The position numbers were made by a program, and so were the translations under genes. Below the pieces are notes generated by a model that saw only the letters and a program-made list of their open reading frames with translations, searched no databases and had not been told where the DNA came from. Positions 20,462 to 31,084 of a stretch of 64,000 nt of DNA are shown one piece after another. Each line of letters begins with the position of its first letter. Within the stretch, counting starts at the first letter, position 1. Origin of the DNA: Pseudomonas fluorescens (GTDB lineage Bacteria; Pseudomonadota; Gammaproteobacteria; Pseudomonadales; Pseudomonadaceae); contig NZ_KZ477992.1 in the NCBI RefSeq assembly GCF_002837185.1, positions 109,865-173,864 of the forward strand, read 5' to 3'.

Positions 20462-21464
20462 TCAGTGGGTGCGGGTGACTTTGCTCAGGTGGCGCGGCTG
20501 GTCCGGGTCCATGCCCCGGGCCTCAGCCAGGCCGGCGGCCATCACGTAGAAACTCTGGATCGCCAGGATCGGGTCCAGGCTCGGGTGTTCGGCGCGGCTC
20601 AGGGTCAGGTCGCGTTCGGCGATATCGTCCGGCGCGGCCAGCAGCACCCGGGCACCGCGTTGACGCATATCGGCGGCCAGGCTCAACAGCCCGGCCTGCT
20701 CGGCGCCCCGTGGGGCGAACACCAGCAGGGGGTAGTTCTCGTCGATCAGCGCCATCGGCCCATGGCGCACCTCGGCGCTGCTGAAAGCTTCGGCCTGGAT
20801 CGCCGAGGTTTCCTTGAGCTTGAGCGCGGCTTCCTGGGCGACGGCGAAACCGGCGCCACGGCCGATCACCATCAAGCGCTGGCTGCCTTTGAGGGCGTCG
20901 ACGGCCAGGCGCCAATCCTGTCTGGCGGCGTCGCGCAGGCCATCGGGCAGGGCCTGGCAGGCTTGCAGCAGGTCGGTTTCCTGGTTCCAGTGGCCGATCA
21001 ACTGCGCGCTGGCGCTGAGGGTGGCGATAAAACTCTTGGTCGCGGCCACGCTGAGTTCCGGCCCGGCGCACAGCGGCACATGGAATTCACACGCGGCTTC
21101 CAGCGGCGAGTCTTCGGCATTCACCAACGAAATGCTCAAGGCCCCGCGTTTGCGCAACAGGCGCAGGCTGTTGACCAAGTCCGGGCTCTGCCCCGACTGG
21201 GAGAACCCGAACGCCACCTGGCCGCTGACTTTCATTGGCGCCTGCAACAGGGTCACCACCGACATCGGCAACGACGCCACCGGAATGCCCACATGCTGCA
21301 TGGTCAGGTAGGCGAAGTAGCTGGCGGCATGGTCCGAGCTGCCGCGGGCGATGGTCATCGCCACTTGCGGCGGCTGGCGGCGCAGGCGACCGGCGACTTC
21401 CGTCAGCAGCGGGTCCAGGCGTTGCAGTTGTGCGGCGACGGCGTCGCAGGAGGCCAGGGCCTCT

Positions 21465-21484
<20 letters not shown>
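20462..21484 (-). CDS. SIS-domain glucosamine-6-phosphate deaminase/isomerase-like protein
   Basis: The 340-residue protein holds two SIS (sugar isomerase) domains and resembles the isomerase half of GlmS without the glutaminase. It has ARGSSDHAASYFAYL and FSQSGQSPDLV near residues 45-125 and RHGPMALIDENYPLLVFAP in the second half. By position between nagA and nagF it should convert glucosamine 6-phosphate to fructose 6-phosphate with release of ammonia, replacing a classical NagB. The start is taken as TTG at 21484 because GGAG lies six bases before it; an ATG at 21472 is the alternative. It overlaps the end of nagA. Confidence 0.85.
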
Positions 21485-22571
<1,087 letters not shown>

Positions 22572-22581
22572 GGGCAGTTCT

Positions 22582-23340
22582 CTAGATTCGCAATTCGGCG
22601 GAATAGTCATGACGGCGCAGCTCTGCGACAAAGTCGTAGTAGTCGTTGCGGCAGTAGGTGTCGGTGATTTCAATCGGCGTGTTGTCGGCGGTGTAGCCCA
22701 CGCGGGTCATCAGCAGCATGGCGGTGCCGGGGGCGATGCCCACCAGCTTGGCGAACTCGTCCGAGGCATTGATCGCCTGGATATGCTGCAGGGCGCGCAC
22801 GATGGGCTTGCCGATGCCTTCCAGGTATTCGTACAGCGAATTGCCGATGGCTTGCGGCTGTGGCAGTACCGAGGCGGGCATGGCGGTCATTTCAATCGCC
22901 ATCACCGTGTCATCGGCTTTGCGCAGACGCTTGAGGCGCGCCACTTTGTCGGTAGGCGACAGGCACAGGCGGATCAGCTCTTCGTGGGTTGGCGGGGTGA
23001 TATCGCGTTCCAGCCATTGGGAAGTGGGTACAAAGCCTTTGAGCCGCAACATTTCGCTGAACCCCGACAGGCGCGACAACGGTTGTTCCAGGCGCGGCGT
23101 GATGAAGGTGCCGGAGCCCTGGCTGCGGCGGATCAGGCCCTGTGCAAGCAACACCTCCAGCGCTTTGCGGGCGGTCACCCGCGAGATGCTCAACTGCTCG
23201 CTGAGGGCGCGTTCCGAGGGCAGGGCCTGCTCGGATTTCCACTGGCCGGCATGGATCGCCGCTTCAAGGCTGCGGGCCAGTTGCAGGTACAGCGGCGTGG
23301 ATTGCTTGTCGTCGGGGCGCAAGGCCAGGATGGGGTTCAT
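22582..23340 (-). CDS. nagQ: GntR/HutC-family repressor of GlcNAc use
   Basis: The 252-residue protein has an N-terminal winged helix (ALPSERALSEQLSISRVTARKALEVLLAQGLIRRSQGSGTF, quoted in part: SISRVTARKALEVL) and a C-terminal UTRA ligand domain. It is the first gene of the nag operon and most likely represses it until GlcNAc 6-phosphate or glucosamine 6-phosphate binds. Two paired TGGTATT sites stand in the region just upstream (23397 and 23470), which fits autoregulation. The name follows NagQ/NagR proteins of the same family. Confidence 0.88.
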   Translation of the reverse strand: MNPILALRPDDKQSTPLYLQLARSLEAAIHAGQWKSEQALPSERALSEQLSISRVTARKALEVLLAQGLIRRSQGSGTFITPRLEQPLSRLSGFSEMLRLKGFVPTSQWLERDITPPTHEELIRLCLSPTDKVARLKRLRKADDTVMAIEMTAMPASVLPQPQAIGNSLYEYLEGIGKPIVRALQHIQAINASDEFAKLVGIAPGTAMLLMTRVGYTADNTPIEITDTYCRNDYYDFVAELRRHDYSAELRI

Positions 23341-23396
23341 CTGTCAGGTTTCCGATGCGTTATTGGAATGTTGTCGCCCGGTAATGGCCGGAAATT

Positions 23397-23414
23397 AATA
23401 CCACTTAAATACCA
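23397..23414 (-). promoter_or_regulatory. Candidate NagQ operator 1
   Basis: On the minus strand this reads TGGTATT, four bases, TGGTATT, which matches the paired motif I recall for NagQ boxes in Xanthomonas. It is 57 bp before the nagQ start codon. Confidence 0.65.
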
Positions 23415-23469
23415 TGTCAATGCTACCAAAACGGTGCGCGCCCCGGTTTCAGGGCTCCTTAACGGTGCC

Positions 23470-23486
23470 TGGTATCAAGTGGTATT
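23470..23486 (+). promoter_or_regulatory. Candidate NagQ operator 2
   Basis: TGGTATC, three bases, TGGTATT on the plus strand, opposite in direction to site 1 and about 55 bp away. One half-site is imperfect and the spacing is one base short. It could allow looping or control of an outward promoter. Confidence 0.45.
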
Positions 23487-23602
23487 AGAGAGGTCTTTAT
23501 TGCGCGCACAAACGCACAGCCTGCGCGGTGAACTGGTATTCACCGGCAGGCGCTGCTTGAGGGCAGGAAATATTTTCGAATTATTTTACGAGCGGTCGCC
23601 GA

Positions 23603-24106
23603 TCAGGGCCGAATCTCGATCAGGGTGCCGTCCTTGACCAGGCTCCAGACTTCGCGCATGTCCACATTGCGCATGCCGATGCAGCCGTCGGTCCAGTCCA
23701 GGGTGTGGAACCACTGCTCCGGGTAGTCTTCGGTGTCGGGCGTGCCGTGGATCATGATCATGCTGCCCGGTTTAACCCCTTCGCGACGCGCGCGGGCGGC
23801 GTCGCTGATATTGGGGTAGGAGATGTGCATGGCCAGGTTGAAGCGCTCGCTGGTCTTGCGCCAGTCGATCCAGTAGAAGCCTTCAGGCGTGCGACGGTCG
23901 CCCTCGATCAGTTTGTGGCCTTTCGGGTTTTTACCCAGGGATATGCGATAGGTCTTGAGGGGCTTGCCGTCGTTGATCAGTTGCAACTGATGGGCGGATT
24001 TGAGCACCAAAACTTTTTCGACAGGTTTGCCGCCGAGGGTTTCCACCGTGGAGGCCGAGGACAGGGCAGCGAACAACACACAGATCAGAGCAAGCAACCA
24101 ACGCAT
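23603..24106 (-). CDS. Periplasmic L,D-transpeptidase family protein (YkuD)
   Basis: The protein of 167 residues has a signal peptide (MRWLLALICVLFAALSSAS) followed by a YkuD domain. The catalytic region reads MIMIHGTPDTEDY (His120) and DWTDGCIGMRN (Cys142), the standard His/Cys arrangement. Such enzymes form 3-3 cross-links in peptidoglycan, attach lipoproteins or trim cell wall. The short length, with no LysM or other wall-binding domain, is typical of ErfK/YafK-like proteins. The ATG at 24106 is chosen because it begins the signal sequence. Confidence 0.87.
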   Translation of the reverse strand: MRWLLALICVLFAALSSASTVETLGGKPVEKVLVLKSAHQLQLINDGKPLKTYRISLGKNPKGHKLIEGDRRTPEGFYWIDWRKTSERFNLAMHISYPNISDAARARREGVKPGSMIMIHGTPDTEDYPEQWFHTLDWTDGCIGMRNVDMREVWSLVKDGTLIEIRP

Positions 24107-24143
24107 TGAAACGATTTCCCTTTGGCGACGATTGGCCGGCTTG

Positions 24144-24692
24144 TTATTGGGCGGGCTTGGACAGGGGAGGCACGGACTCGCTGCGCACCGGGAACAGCTG
24201 TTGCGCACGGTCAGCGAAGAAGCATTCTAAGGTACGCCCGACCGTGCGGAAAGCCAGCTCGGACCAAGGGATATCGGCGTGTGCGAACAGCTTCACTTCC
24301 AGGCTTTCCTGGCCTGCGGCGAAGTCCAGGTCGGCCAGCTCGGCGCGATAGAAAATATGCACCTGGTTGATGTGCGGCACATTGATCAGGGTATAGAGGC
24401 TCAGGTTGCGCACGCGGGCGCAGGCTTCTTCCAGGGTTTCGCGCATGGCGGCCTGTTCCACGGTTTCGCCGTTTTCCATAAAACCGGCGGGCAGGGTCCA
24501 GTACCCCAGGCGTGGCTCGATGGCGCGGCGGCACAGCAGCACTTTGTCTTCCCAGACCGGCACGGTACCGGCGACGATATTGGGGTTCTGATAGTGAATG
24601 GTCGAGCAGTGGTCGCACACATAGCGCAGGCGTGCGTCGCCTTCGGGAATGCGTTGGGTGACCGTTTTACCGCACTGGCTGCAGAAGTTCAT
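24144..24692 (-). CDS. Nudix hydrolase with zinc ribbon
   Basis: The 182-residue protein begins with a four-cysteine zinc ribbon (CSQCG...YVCDHC) and then has a Nudix box, GFMENGETVEQAAMRETLEEA, quoted here as G-F-M-E-N-G-E and R-E-T-L-E-E. This layout resembles the NudC/NADH-pyrophosphatase side of the family but lacks the N-terminal domain, so the substrate is uncertain. The ATG at 24692 puts the zinc ribbon at the very start. It is 37 bp before the YkuD gene on the same strand and divergent from the next Nudix gene. Confidence 0.85.
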   Translation of the reverse strand: MNFCSQCGKTVTQRIPEGDARLRYVCDHCSTIHYQNPNIVAGTVPVWEDKVLLCRRAIEPRLGYWTLPAGFMENGETVEQAAMRETLEEACARVRNLSLYTLINVPHINQVHIFYRAELADLDFAAGQESLEVKLFAHADIPWSELAFRTVGRTLECFFADRAQQLFPVRSESVPPLSKPAQ

Positions 24693-24838
24693 GCTGGGGT
24701 TCCTGGAGAGTGGGCCTATCTTGGCTTGGCAGGCAGGGCCCTGCAAGTTGTCGTTTAGCGACACACCGGCGGTTTTGGGGTTGGGCGCCCGTGCGCTTTG
24801 GTGCATGATGCAAGGTAGCCAACAGATCGAGATGACTC

Positions 24839-25441
24839 ATGCTGGACGAGCTACTTCGCCGGGTAAGCAATCACACCCCCCACACCCTGGAGACTGACGG
24901 GCGTTTCCCCGAGGCCGCGGTGCTGGTACCGATTACCCGCAGCGACGAACCCGAGCTGATCCTGACCCTGCGCGCCAGTGGCCTGTCGACCCATGGCGGC
25001 GAAGTGGCCTTTCCCGGCGGGCGCCGTGACCCCGAAGACCCGGACCTGATCTTTACCGCCCTGCGCGAAGCCGAAGAAGAAATCGGCCTGCCGCCGGGGC
25101 TGGTCGAGGTCATTGGCCCCTTGAGCCCGCTGATCTCCCTGCACGGCATCCGTGTAACGCCCTACGTGGGCGTGATCCCCGACTATGTCGAGTACCTGGC
25201 CAACGACGCCGAAATTGCAGCTGTCTTCAGCGTCCCCCTGGAGTTCTTTCGCCAGGACCCCCGCGAGCACACCCACCGCATCGACTATCAGGGCCGTAGT
25301 TGGTATGTGCCAAGCTACAGGTTCGGCGAATACAAGATCTGGGGCCTGACGGCAATCATGATCGTCGAGCTGATCAACCTGCTCTATGACGACGCCAAGA
25401 TCAGCCTGCACCAGCCACCCAAGAGCTTCATCAATATCTAA
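24839..25441 (+). CDS. CoA pyrophosphatase (Nudix family)
   Basis: The 200-residue protein carries the UPF0035/CoA signature LSTHGGEVAFPGGRRDPEDP fused to the Nudix box ending TALREAEEEIGL. This pair is the mark of Nudix enzymes that hydrolyse CoA and its oxidised forms to 4'-phosphopantetheine and 3',5'-ADP (NudL/YeaB group). It starts a plus-strand run with the carbonic anhydrase, DUF1289 and VUT genes, with 35 bp to the next gene. Confidence 0.9.
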   Translation: MLDELLRRVSNHTPHTLETDGRFPEAAVLVPITRSDEPELILTLRASGLSTHGGEVAFPGGRRDPEDPDLIFTALREAEEEIGLPPGLVEVIGPLSPLISLHGIRVTPYVGVIPDYVEYLANDAEIAAVFSVPLEFFRQDPREHTHRIDYQGRSWYVPSYRFGEYKIWGLTAIMIVELINLLYDDAKISLHQPPKSFINI

Positions 25442-25476
25442 GCCAGCCTTTGAATGGCAAGCCGTGAGGGACAACC

Positions 25477-26001
25477 ATGAAATACCGCCTGGGCGATGCC
25501 CGCGTCGAGACTCATCCACAAAGCTGGGTAGCACCCAATGCCACGCTGGTGGGCAAGGTCAAGCTGGAGGAGGGCGCCAACGTCTGGTTCAACGCGGTAT
25601 TGCGTGGCGACAACGAACTGATCCTGATCGGCAGGAACAGCAATGTGCAGGACGGCAGCGTGATGCACACCGACATGGGCTACCCGCTGACCCTCGGCAC
25701 CGGCGTGACCATCGGCCATAACGCCATGCTGCACGGCTGCACTGTCGACGACTACAGCCTGATCGGCATCAACGCGGTGGTTCTCAATGGCGCCAAAATT
25801 GGCAAGCACTGCATCATCGGCGCTAATTCGCTGATCGGCGAAGGCAAGGAAATTCCCGATGGCTCGCTGGTGATGGGGTCGCCGGGCAAGGTGGTACGTG
25901 AGCTGACCGAGGCGCAGAAACGCATGCTCGAAGCCAGCGCCGCGCACTATGTGCATAATTCGCAGCGGTATGCGCGTGATCTGGTTGAGCAGGAGCAATG
26001 A
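25477..26001 (+). CDS. Gamma carbonic anhydrase family protein
   Basis: The 174-residue protein is a left-handed beta-helix built of hexapeptide repeats ([22 protein letters not shown]...[14 protein letters not shown]). The zinc ligands of the family are visible in SVMHTD and in [10 protein letters not shown]. It belongs to the YrdA/PaaY/CaiE group, of which some members are active carbonic anhydrases and others act on CoA thioesters. Its neighbour, a CoA pyrophosphatase, might hint at the second, but this is weak. The stop codon overlaps the next start (ATGA). Confidence 0.88.
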   Translation: MKYRLGDARVETHPQSWVAPNATLVGKVKLEEGANVWFNAVLRGDNELILIGRNSNVQDGSVMHTDMGYPLTLGTGVTIGHNAMLHGCTVDDYSLIGINAVVLNGAKIGKHCIIGANSLIGEGKEIPDGSLVMGSPGKVVRELTEAQKRMLEASAAHYVHNSQRYARDLVEQEQ

Positions 26002-26213
26002 GTGCGGTTGAACGGCCTGTGGCCTCGCCTTGCGTGAGCATTTGCGCGTTGGACGAGGACGATATCTGCACCGGTTGCCAGCGTACGGTTGACGAGATTA
26101 CGCGTTGGAGCCGCCTGGACAACGCCGAACGCCGGGTGGTGTTGGGGTTGTGTCATGAGCGGGCGGTGGCCAGTGGTTTAGTGTTTATGGCTTCTGGCAA
26201 ATCCGGCGCCTGA
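25998..26213 (+). CDS. DUF1289 family protein
   Basis: The 71-residue protein has the family's N-terminal four-cysteine cluster, [20 protein letters not shown], and the following ...[17 protein letters not shown]. Such proteins are thought to bind a metal or iron-sulphur cluster, with no known role. Translation is coupled to the carbonic anhydrase gene by a four-base overlap. Confidence 0.88.
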   Translation: MSAVERPVASPCVSICALDEDDICTGCQRTVDEITRWSRLDNAERRVVLGLCHERAVASGLVFMASGKSGA

Positions 26214-26221
26214 TAGACCGC

Positions 26222-26298
26222 CATCGGGGGCAAGCCCCCTCCCACCTTTTTGATCTGTGAACACAGTCAAGTGTGGGAGGGGGCTTGCCCCCGATGAG
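26222..26298. repeat. REP doublet (main family)
   Basis: Inverted REP cores with a spacer containing TGTGA/ACACA. It follows the DUF1289 stop codon by 9 bp and precedes the VUT gene. Confidence 0.9.
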
Positions 26299-26362
26299 GC
26301 CCTTCCAGACGGCCTCCCTGTAATTGTGTACTCTGTGCGGCATCACCCACAGGTCCATCCCC

Positions 26363-26830
26363 ATGCTCTTCCTGATCGCCTATATCAGCAGCGTCGTGCT
26401 GATCAACTTCGCCTTCTCCACCGCCCCGCACCTGGACGTGATCTGGTCCGCCTGGGGTGGCCTGGTCTTCATCCTGCGCGACATGGTGCAAACCCGCTTC
26501 GGCCACGGTGCGATCATCGCCATGCTGGCGGCGCTGGTGCTGTCGTATATCACTTCCGATCCGTCCATCGCCCTGGCCAGCGCCACGGCGTTCGCGGTGT
26601 CCGAATGCATCGACTGGCTGGTGTTCAGCATCACCCGGCGCCCGCTGCACGATCGCCTGTGGATCAGTTCGGCGCTGAGCATTCCCCTGGATACCTTTAT
26701 CTTCTTCGGCCTGATCGGTGCGCTGACGCCGGCGGTGGCGGGCACGGCGCTGGTGTCGAAATTCGCCGGGGTCACCGTGGTGTGGCTGGTAATGGTCTGG
26801 CGCATCCGCCGGCGCGCCGTCGCCAACTGA
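26363..26830 (+). CDS. VUT-family membrane protein (DUF165, possible queuosine-precursor transporter)
   Basis: The 155-residue protein has four to five membrane segments and the family landmarks LDVIWSAWGGLVFILRDMVQTRFG near residue 22 and SECIDWLVFSITRR in the middle. E. coli YhhQ of the same family imports queuosine precursors. Members this short are usual in pseudomonads. The ATG chosen lies behind a weak ribosome site; the open frame upstream runs into the REP element. I looked for a preQ1 riboswitch before it and saw none. Confidence 0.78.
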   Translation: MLFLIAYISSVVLINFAFSTAPHLDVIWSAWGGLVFILRDMVQTRFGHGAIIAMLAALVLSYITSDPSIALASATAFAVSECIDWLVFSITRRPLHDRLWISSALSIPLDTFIFFGLIGALTPAVAGTALVSKFAGVTVVWLVMVWRIRRRAVAN

Positions 26831-26900
26831 GGCCAATTTTTACAGTTCATGTAAAATGCCGGCCTTTCTCCCCCATGATCCGCTCCCCTGAGGACCTGAG

Positions 26901-28082
26901 ATGACCCGAATCGGAACTCCATTGTCGCCAACCGCGACCCGCGTTTTGCTGTGTGGCTGCGGTGAGCTGGGCAAGGAAGTGGTAATCGAGCTGCAGCGCC
27001 TGGGCGTTGAAGTGATTGCCGTGGATCGCTACGCCAACGCGCCCGCCATGCAGGTGGCGCACCGCAGCCACGTGATCAACATGCTCGACGGCGCCGCCCT
27101 GCGCGCCGTCATCGAGGCGGAGAAGCCGCACTTCATCGTGCCGGAAATCGAAGCGATCGCCACGGCGACCCTGGTCGAGCTGGAAGCCGAGGGATTCACC
27201 GTGATCCCGACCGCGCGCGCCACCTCGCTGACCATGAACCGTGAAGGCATCCGTCGCCTGGCCGCCGAAGAGCTGGACCTGCCGACCTCGCCGTACCACT
27301 TCGCCGATACCTTCGAAGACTACAGCAAGGCCGTGCAGGACCTGGGTTTCCCGTGTGTGGTCAAGCCGGTGATGAGTTCGTCGGGCAAGGGCCAGAGCCT
27401 GTTGCGCAGCGCTGACGATGTGCAGAAAGCCTGGGACTACGCGCAGGAAGGCGGGCGGGCCGGCAAGGGCCGGGTGATCATCGAAGGCTTTATCGACTTC
27501 GACTACGAAATCACCCTGCTGACCGTGCGCCATATCGGCGGCACTACGTTCTGCGCGCCGGTCGGCCATCGTCAGGAGAAGGGCGACTACCAGGAATCCT
27601 GGCAGCCCCAGGCCATGAGCCCGGTTGCCCTGGCCGAGTCCGAGCGGGTTGCCAAGGCGGTGACCGAAGCCTTGGGCGGTCGTGGTCTGTTTGGCGTGGA
27701 ACTGTTCATCAAGGGCGATCAGGTGTGGTTCAGCGAAGTCTCGCCGCGCCCCCATGACACCGGCCTGGTGACCCTGATTTCCCAGGACCTGTCGCAGTTT
27801 GCCCTGCACGCCCGCGCCATCCTCGGCTTGCCGATTCCGTTGATCCGCCAGTTCGGGCCTTCGGCTTCGGCGGTGATTCTGGTGGAGGGGCAGTCGACCC
27901 AGACCGCATTCGCCAATCTGGGCGCCGCGTTGAGCGAGCCGGATACGGCGTTGCGTCTGTTTGGCAAGCCTGAAGTCAATGGCCAGCGTCGCATGGGCGT
28001 AGCGCTGGCACGGGATGAGTCGATTGCAGCGGCTCGGGCCAAGGCGACCCGGGCTTCCCAAGCCGTTGTGGTCGAGCTTTAA
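26901..28082 (+). CDS. purT: Formate-dependent phosphoribosylglycinamide formyltransferase 2
   Basis: The protein of 393 residues makes formyl-GAR from GAR, formate and ATP in purine synthesis. It is an ATP-grasp enzyme: N-terminal [20 protein letters not shown], the typical PurT stretch [20 protein letters not shown], the ATP loop [13 protein letters not shown] and the metal site [29 protein letters not shown] lies just before the ATG. It stands alone between the VUT gene and a REP doublet. Confidence 0.97.
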   Translation: MTRIGTPLSPTATRVLLCGCGELGKEVVIELQRLGVEVIAVDRYANAPAMQVAHRSHVINMLDGAALRAVIEAEKPHFIVPEIEAIATATLVELEAEGFTVIPTARATSLTMNREGIRRLAAEELDLPTSPYHFADTFEDYSKAVQDLGFPCVVKPVMSSSGKGQSLLRSADDVQKAWDYAQEGGRAGKGRVIIEGFIDFDYEITLLTVRHIGGTTFCAPVGHRQEKGDYQESWQPQAMSPVALAESERVAKAVTEALGGRGLFGVELFIKGDQVWFSEVSPRPHDTGLVTLISQDLSQFALHARAILGLPIPLIRQFGPSASAVILVEGQSTQTAFANLGAALSEPDTALRLFGKPEVNGQRRMGVALARDESIAAARAKATRASQAVVVEL

Positions 28083-28086
28083 AAGC

Positions 28087-28159
28087 ATCGGGGGCAAGCC
28101 CCCTCCCACACTTGAATGTGTTCACACATCAACATGTGGGAGGGGGCTTGCCCCCGATA
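28087..28159. repeat. REP doublet (main family)
   Basis: Inverted REP cores between the convergent purT and MHS transporter genes; the spacer holds TGTGTTCACACA. Confidence 0.9.
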
Positions 28160-28167
28160 GCGGTCTA

Positions 28168-29478
28168 TCAGGCGACCTTGTTCAAATCATTATCCCGCGT
28201 CTCTTTCAAACACAGCACCGCAATCAAACTCAGCAACGCTGCCGCCGACACATACCCCCCGACGTAACTCAGTCCGCCCATCGCCACCAGCTTGGTCGCG
28301 AAAAACGGTGCCGCCGACGCGCCCACGATCCCCCCCAGGTTATATGCCGCCGAAGCGCCGGTATAACGCACGCGGGTCGGGAACAGTTCCGGCAGCAGCG
28401 CACCCATCGGCGCGAAGGTTACGCCCATCAGGAACAGCTCCAGCGCCAGGAACAGCGCCACGGCCCAGGTCGAACCGTGGGTCAGCAGCGGCTCCATGGT
28501 AAAACCCGACAGAATCGCCAGGATCGCGCCGACAATCAGCACCGGCTTGCGCCCGTAGCGGTCGCTGGCCAGCGCCGCCAATGGCGTCGCCAGGCCCATG
28601 AACAGCACCGCGAAACACAACAGGCCGAGGAAGGTTTCACGACTGTAGCCGAGGGTCGACACCCCGTAACTCAGGGAAAACGCCGTGGTGATGTAGAACA
28701 GCGCATAGCACACCACCATCGACGCGGCGCCCAGCAATACCGGCAGCCAATGCTGGCTGAACAGCTCCACCAACGGCACCTTCACCGGTTTTTCATGGGC
28801 CACGGCATTGGCGAACACGGGCGTCTCGTGCAGCTTGAGCCGTGCGTACAGGCCCACCATCACCAGCGCCGCACTGAGGATGAACGGAATGCGCCAGCCC
28901 CAGCTGCGGAACTGCTCGTCGTTCAGGCTCATGGCCAAAATCAGGAACAAACCATTGGCCGCCAAAAAGCCAATCGACGGGCCCAGTTGCGGGAACATGC
29001 CGAACCAGGCGCGTTTGCCTTTGGGCGCGTTCTCGGTCGCCAGCAAGGCCGCGCCGCCCCATTCCCCGCCCAGGCCCAAGCCCTGGCCGAAGCGCAATAC
29101 ACACAGCAGGATCGGTGCCCAGGCGCCAATGCTGTCGTAGCCGGGCAGCAAGCCGATCAGGGTGGTACACACGCCCATCAGCAGCAGCGAGGCCACCAGC
29201 GTCGACTTGCGACCGATACGGTCGCCAAAGTGGCCGAACAGCGCCGAGCCCAGCGGGCGGGCGATAAACGCGATGCCGAAGGTCAGGAACGACGCCAGCA
29301 TCTGCGCGGTGCCGGACGTCTGCGGGAAGAACACCGGGCCGATCACCAGCGCGGCAGCCGTGGCGTAGATATAAAAGTCGTAGAACTCGATGGCGGTGCC
29401 GACGATGCTCGCGGTCGCCACGCGAGCCGTCGAGTTGGTCGGGGCAGCGGTTGCCGCCTCGTTATAGGTGGTGCTCAT
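28168..29478 (-). CDS. MHS-family metabolite:proton symporter (MFS)
   Basis: The 436-residue inner-membrane protein has twelve predicted membrane segments and the MHS (metabolite:H+ symporter, ShiA/ProP/KgtP group) pattern: VGTAIEFYDFYIYATAAALV in the first segment, GHFGDRIGRKSTL in loop 2-3 and GLGLGGEWGGAALLATENAP in segment 5. The Arg-rich loop ALASDRYGRKPVL marks the second half. The substrate is not evident. Shikimate, alpha-ketoglutarate or another organic acid are typical of the group. It is transcribed alone, toward purT. Confidence 0.87.
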   Translation of the reverse strand: MSTTYNEAATAAPTNSTARVATASIVGTAIEFYDFYIYATAAALVIGPVFFPQTSGTAQMLASFLTFGIAFIARPLGSALFGHFGDRIGRKSTLVASLLLMGVCTTLIGLLPGYDSIGAWAPILLCVLRFGQGLGLGGEWGGAALLATENAPKGKRAWFGMFPQLGPSIGFLAANGLFLILAMSLNDEQFRSWGWRIPFILSAALVMVGLYARLKLHETPVFANAVAHEKPVKVPLVELFSQHWLPVLLGAASMVVCYALFYITTAFSLSYGVSTLGYSRETFLGLLCFAVLFMGLATPLAALASDRYGRKPVLIVGAILAILSGFTMEPLLTHGSTWAVALFLALELFLMGVTFAPMGALLPELFPTRVRYTGASAAYNLGGIVGASAAPFFATKLVAMGGLSYVGGYVSAAALLSLIAVLCLKETRDNDLNKVA

Positions 29479-29833
29479 GGCGGTAATCCCTGACGGTCAT
29501 TGCGCGTTTGGACGCGGATTATTATTGGTCGTACACCCATGGATCAGGGGTGTGCTCGGAGCGGCTCGGGATGGGAGCAAACACCGGTCAGACAGGGTAA
29601 AGCGCTGCCTGGACGCGCTGAGTGCGGGTAGCACGCGGTCGGGCGGGGCTTGGGTAAGCCGCAGGGATTATAGGAAGGGGTGTGGAATTACAACAAGTGG
29701 TTGGAGTAACACAGATCCAGTGTGGGAGGGGGCTTGCCCCCGATGGCGGTGTATCAGCCACCTGATGCAGTGACTGGCATTCTGTTATCGGGGGCAAGCC
29801 CCCTCCCACATTGGATTGTGGTTTATCAGAACG
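29479..29833. other. 355-bp intergenic region before the MHS transporter
   Basis: Lies between the divergent-side end of the transporter gene and the 3' end of the CorB-like gene. It should hold the transporter's promoter in its left half. A REP doublet fills 29721-29811. I see no open frame with a ribosome site. Confidence 0.6.
29721..29811. repeat. REP doublet (main family)
   Basis: Inverted REP cores; the spacer contains GCCACC and TGCAGTGACTGGC. It follows the 3' end of the CorB-like gene on the minus strand. Confidence 0.9.
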
Positions 29834-31072
29834 TCAGGCGGCGACGGGCACATGGCTGGTATGCCAGATCAATACCTTGCTTACCCGGTTGTCCTCGGTC
29901 TCGAGGATTTCCAGGCGATAACGGCCAATTTTCAGGCATACCGCGCAGTCCGGGATAGTCTCCAGCGCTTCGGTCACCAAGCCGTTGAGGGTCTTGGGGC
30001 CGTCGCTGGGCAGGTGCCAGCCCAGGCTTTTGTTCAATTCGCGGATCGAAGCCGCGCCGTCGATGATATAGCGGCCGTCCGGCTGGGCTTCGATGTGCGG
30101 GTTATCCACAGTCTGGTCGCTTTCGAATTCGCCGACGATTTCTTCCAGGATGTCTTCCAGGGTAACGATGCCCAGCACTTCGCCGTACTCGTCCACCACC
30201 ATGCCCAGGCGGCGCTGCTGCTTGTGGAAATTGAGCAGTTGCAGCTGCAACGGCGTGCTTTCCGGCACGAAGTAGGGTTCGTGGCAGGCGGCCAGCAGCG
30301 CTTCCTTGGTCAGGCTGGCGTCGGCCAGCAGGTGCTGGATCTGCCGCGTGTTGAGCACCGCTTCAACCTGGTTGATGTCGCTGTGGAACACCGGCAACCG
30401 CGTGCGCTGGGAAGTGCGCAGTTGCTCGATGATGTCCTCGATCGCGTCATCCAGGTTGATGCCGTCCACTTCGCTGCGCGGCACCAGGATGTCATTGACG
30501 GTGATGTTGTCCAGGGCATGGATACCAGGCATGCCGGGCATAGGCTCTTCATCGGCATCATGTTGCGGTTCGTCGTTAGGGTCGGACGAAGGCTCGTCGC
30601 TGTTTCTCACCACGCCGGTCTTGCGCGAGAACGGGCGCAGCAACATCAGGCTGATGGCATTGAGCAGCCAGGCAACGGGATAAAGGATTTTCAGCGGCAC
30701 CCCCAGCAGCGCATTGCCGAAACCCAGTATGGCGTGCGGATAGCGGGTAGCCAGGGCGCGGGGCAGGTAATCGGCGAGGATCAGCAGCACTGCGCAGGCG
30801 ATCAGCCCGCCGAGCCATGGCCCGTTCTGTGCCCAGGCATGGATCGCCAGCAGTGTGCAGAGAATGACCACCGCTGCGCGGCACAGGCTGTTGCACAGGA
30901 TCAGGCTGTGGCGCGGAAAGCTCAGGCGTGCGGCAGCCTTGTCACCCTGGCGTGTGCCCGGGCGCAGGGCCAGCAGGTGTTGTTGTGCGGCCTCGATGGC
31001 GGTAAACAGCGCCGCCCATAAAACCAGCAAGGCAATTACGGCGAGCATCGGCCCAAGGGGCAAGTTGTCCAT
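29834..31072 (-). CDS. CorB/HlyC-CorC family protein (CNNM domain, CBS pair)
   Basis: The 412-residue protein has an N-terminal DUF21/CNNM membrane domain with four segments (residues about 1-150), a CBS-domain pair (VNDILVPRSEVDGINLDD... EEILGIVTLEDILEE) and a C-terminal CorC_HlyC domain. Relatives in E. coli (CorB/YfjD) and man are linked to magnesium transport. The order CorB-like, ypjD and divergent ffh is shared with E. coli, which supports the match. It lies 12 bp after ypjD and is probably co-transcribed with it. Confidence 0.88.
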   Translation of the reverse strand: MDNLPLGPMLAVIALLVLWAALFTAIEAAQQHLLALRPGTRQGDKAAARLSFPRHSLILCNSLCRAAVVILCTLLAIHAWAQNGPWLGGLIACAVLLILADYLPRALATRYPHAILGFGNALLGVPLKILYPVAWLLNAISLMLLRPFSRKTGVVRNSDEPSSDPNDEPQHDADEEPMPGMPGIHALDNITVNDILVPRSEVDGINLDDAIEDIIEQLRTSQRTRLPVFHSDINQVEAVLNTRQIQHLLADASLTKEALLAACHEPYFVPESTPLQLQLLNFHKQQRRLGMVVDEYGEVLGIVTLEDILEEIVGEFESDQTVDNPHIEAQPDGRYIIDGAASIRELNKSLGWHLPSDGPKTLNGLVTEALETIPDCAVCLKIGRYRLEILETEDNRVSKVLIWHTSHVPVAA

Positions 31073-31084
31073 GATCGCCGCTCG

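Noticed and set aside
26299..26362. preQ1 riboswitch before the VUT gene
   Set aside because: VUT genes can have one, but the short gap lacks the conserved loop and A-rich tail.
28015..29493. Plus-strand open frame of 492 codons opposite the MHS transporter
   Set aside because: Arg/Gln/His-rich shadow; the membrane protein on the other strand has full family motifs.
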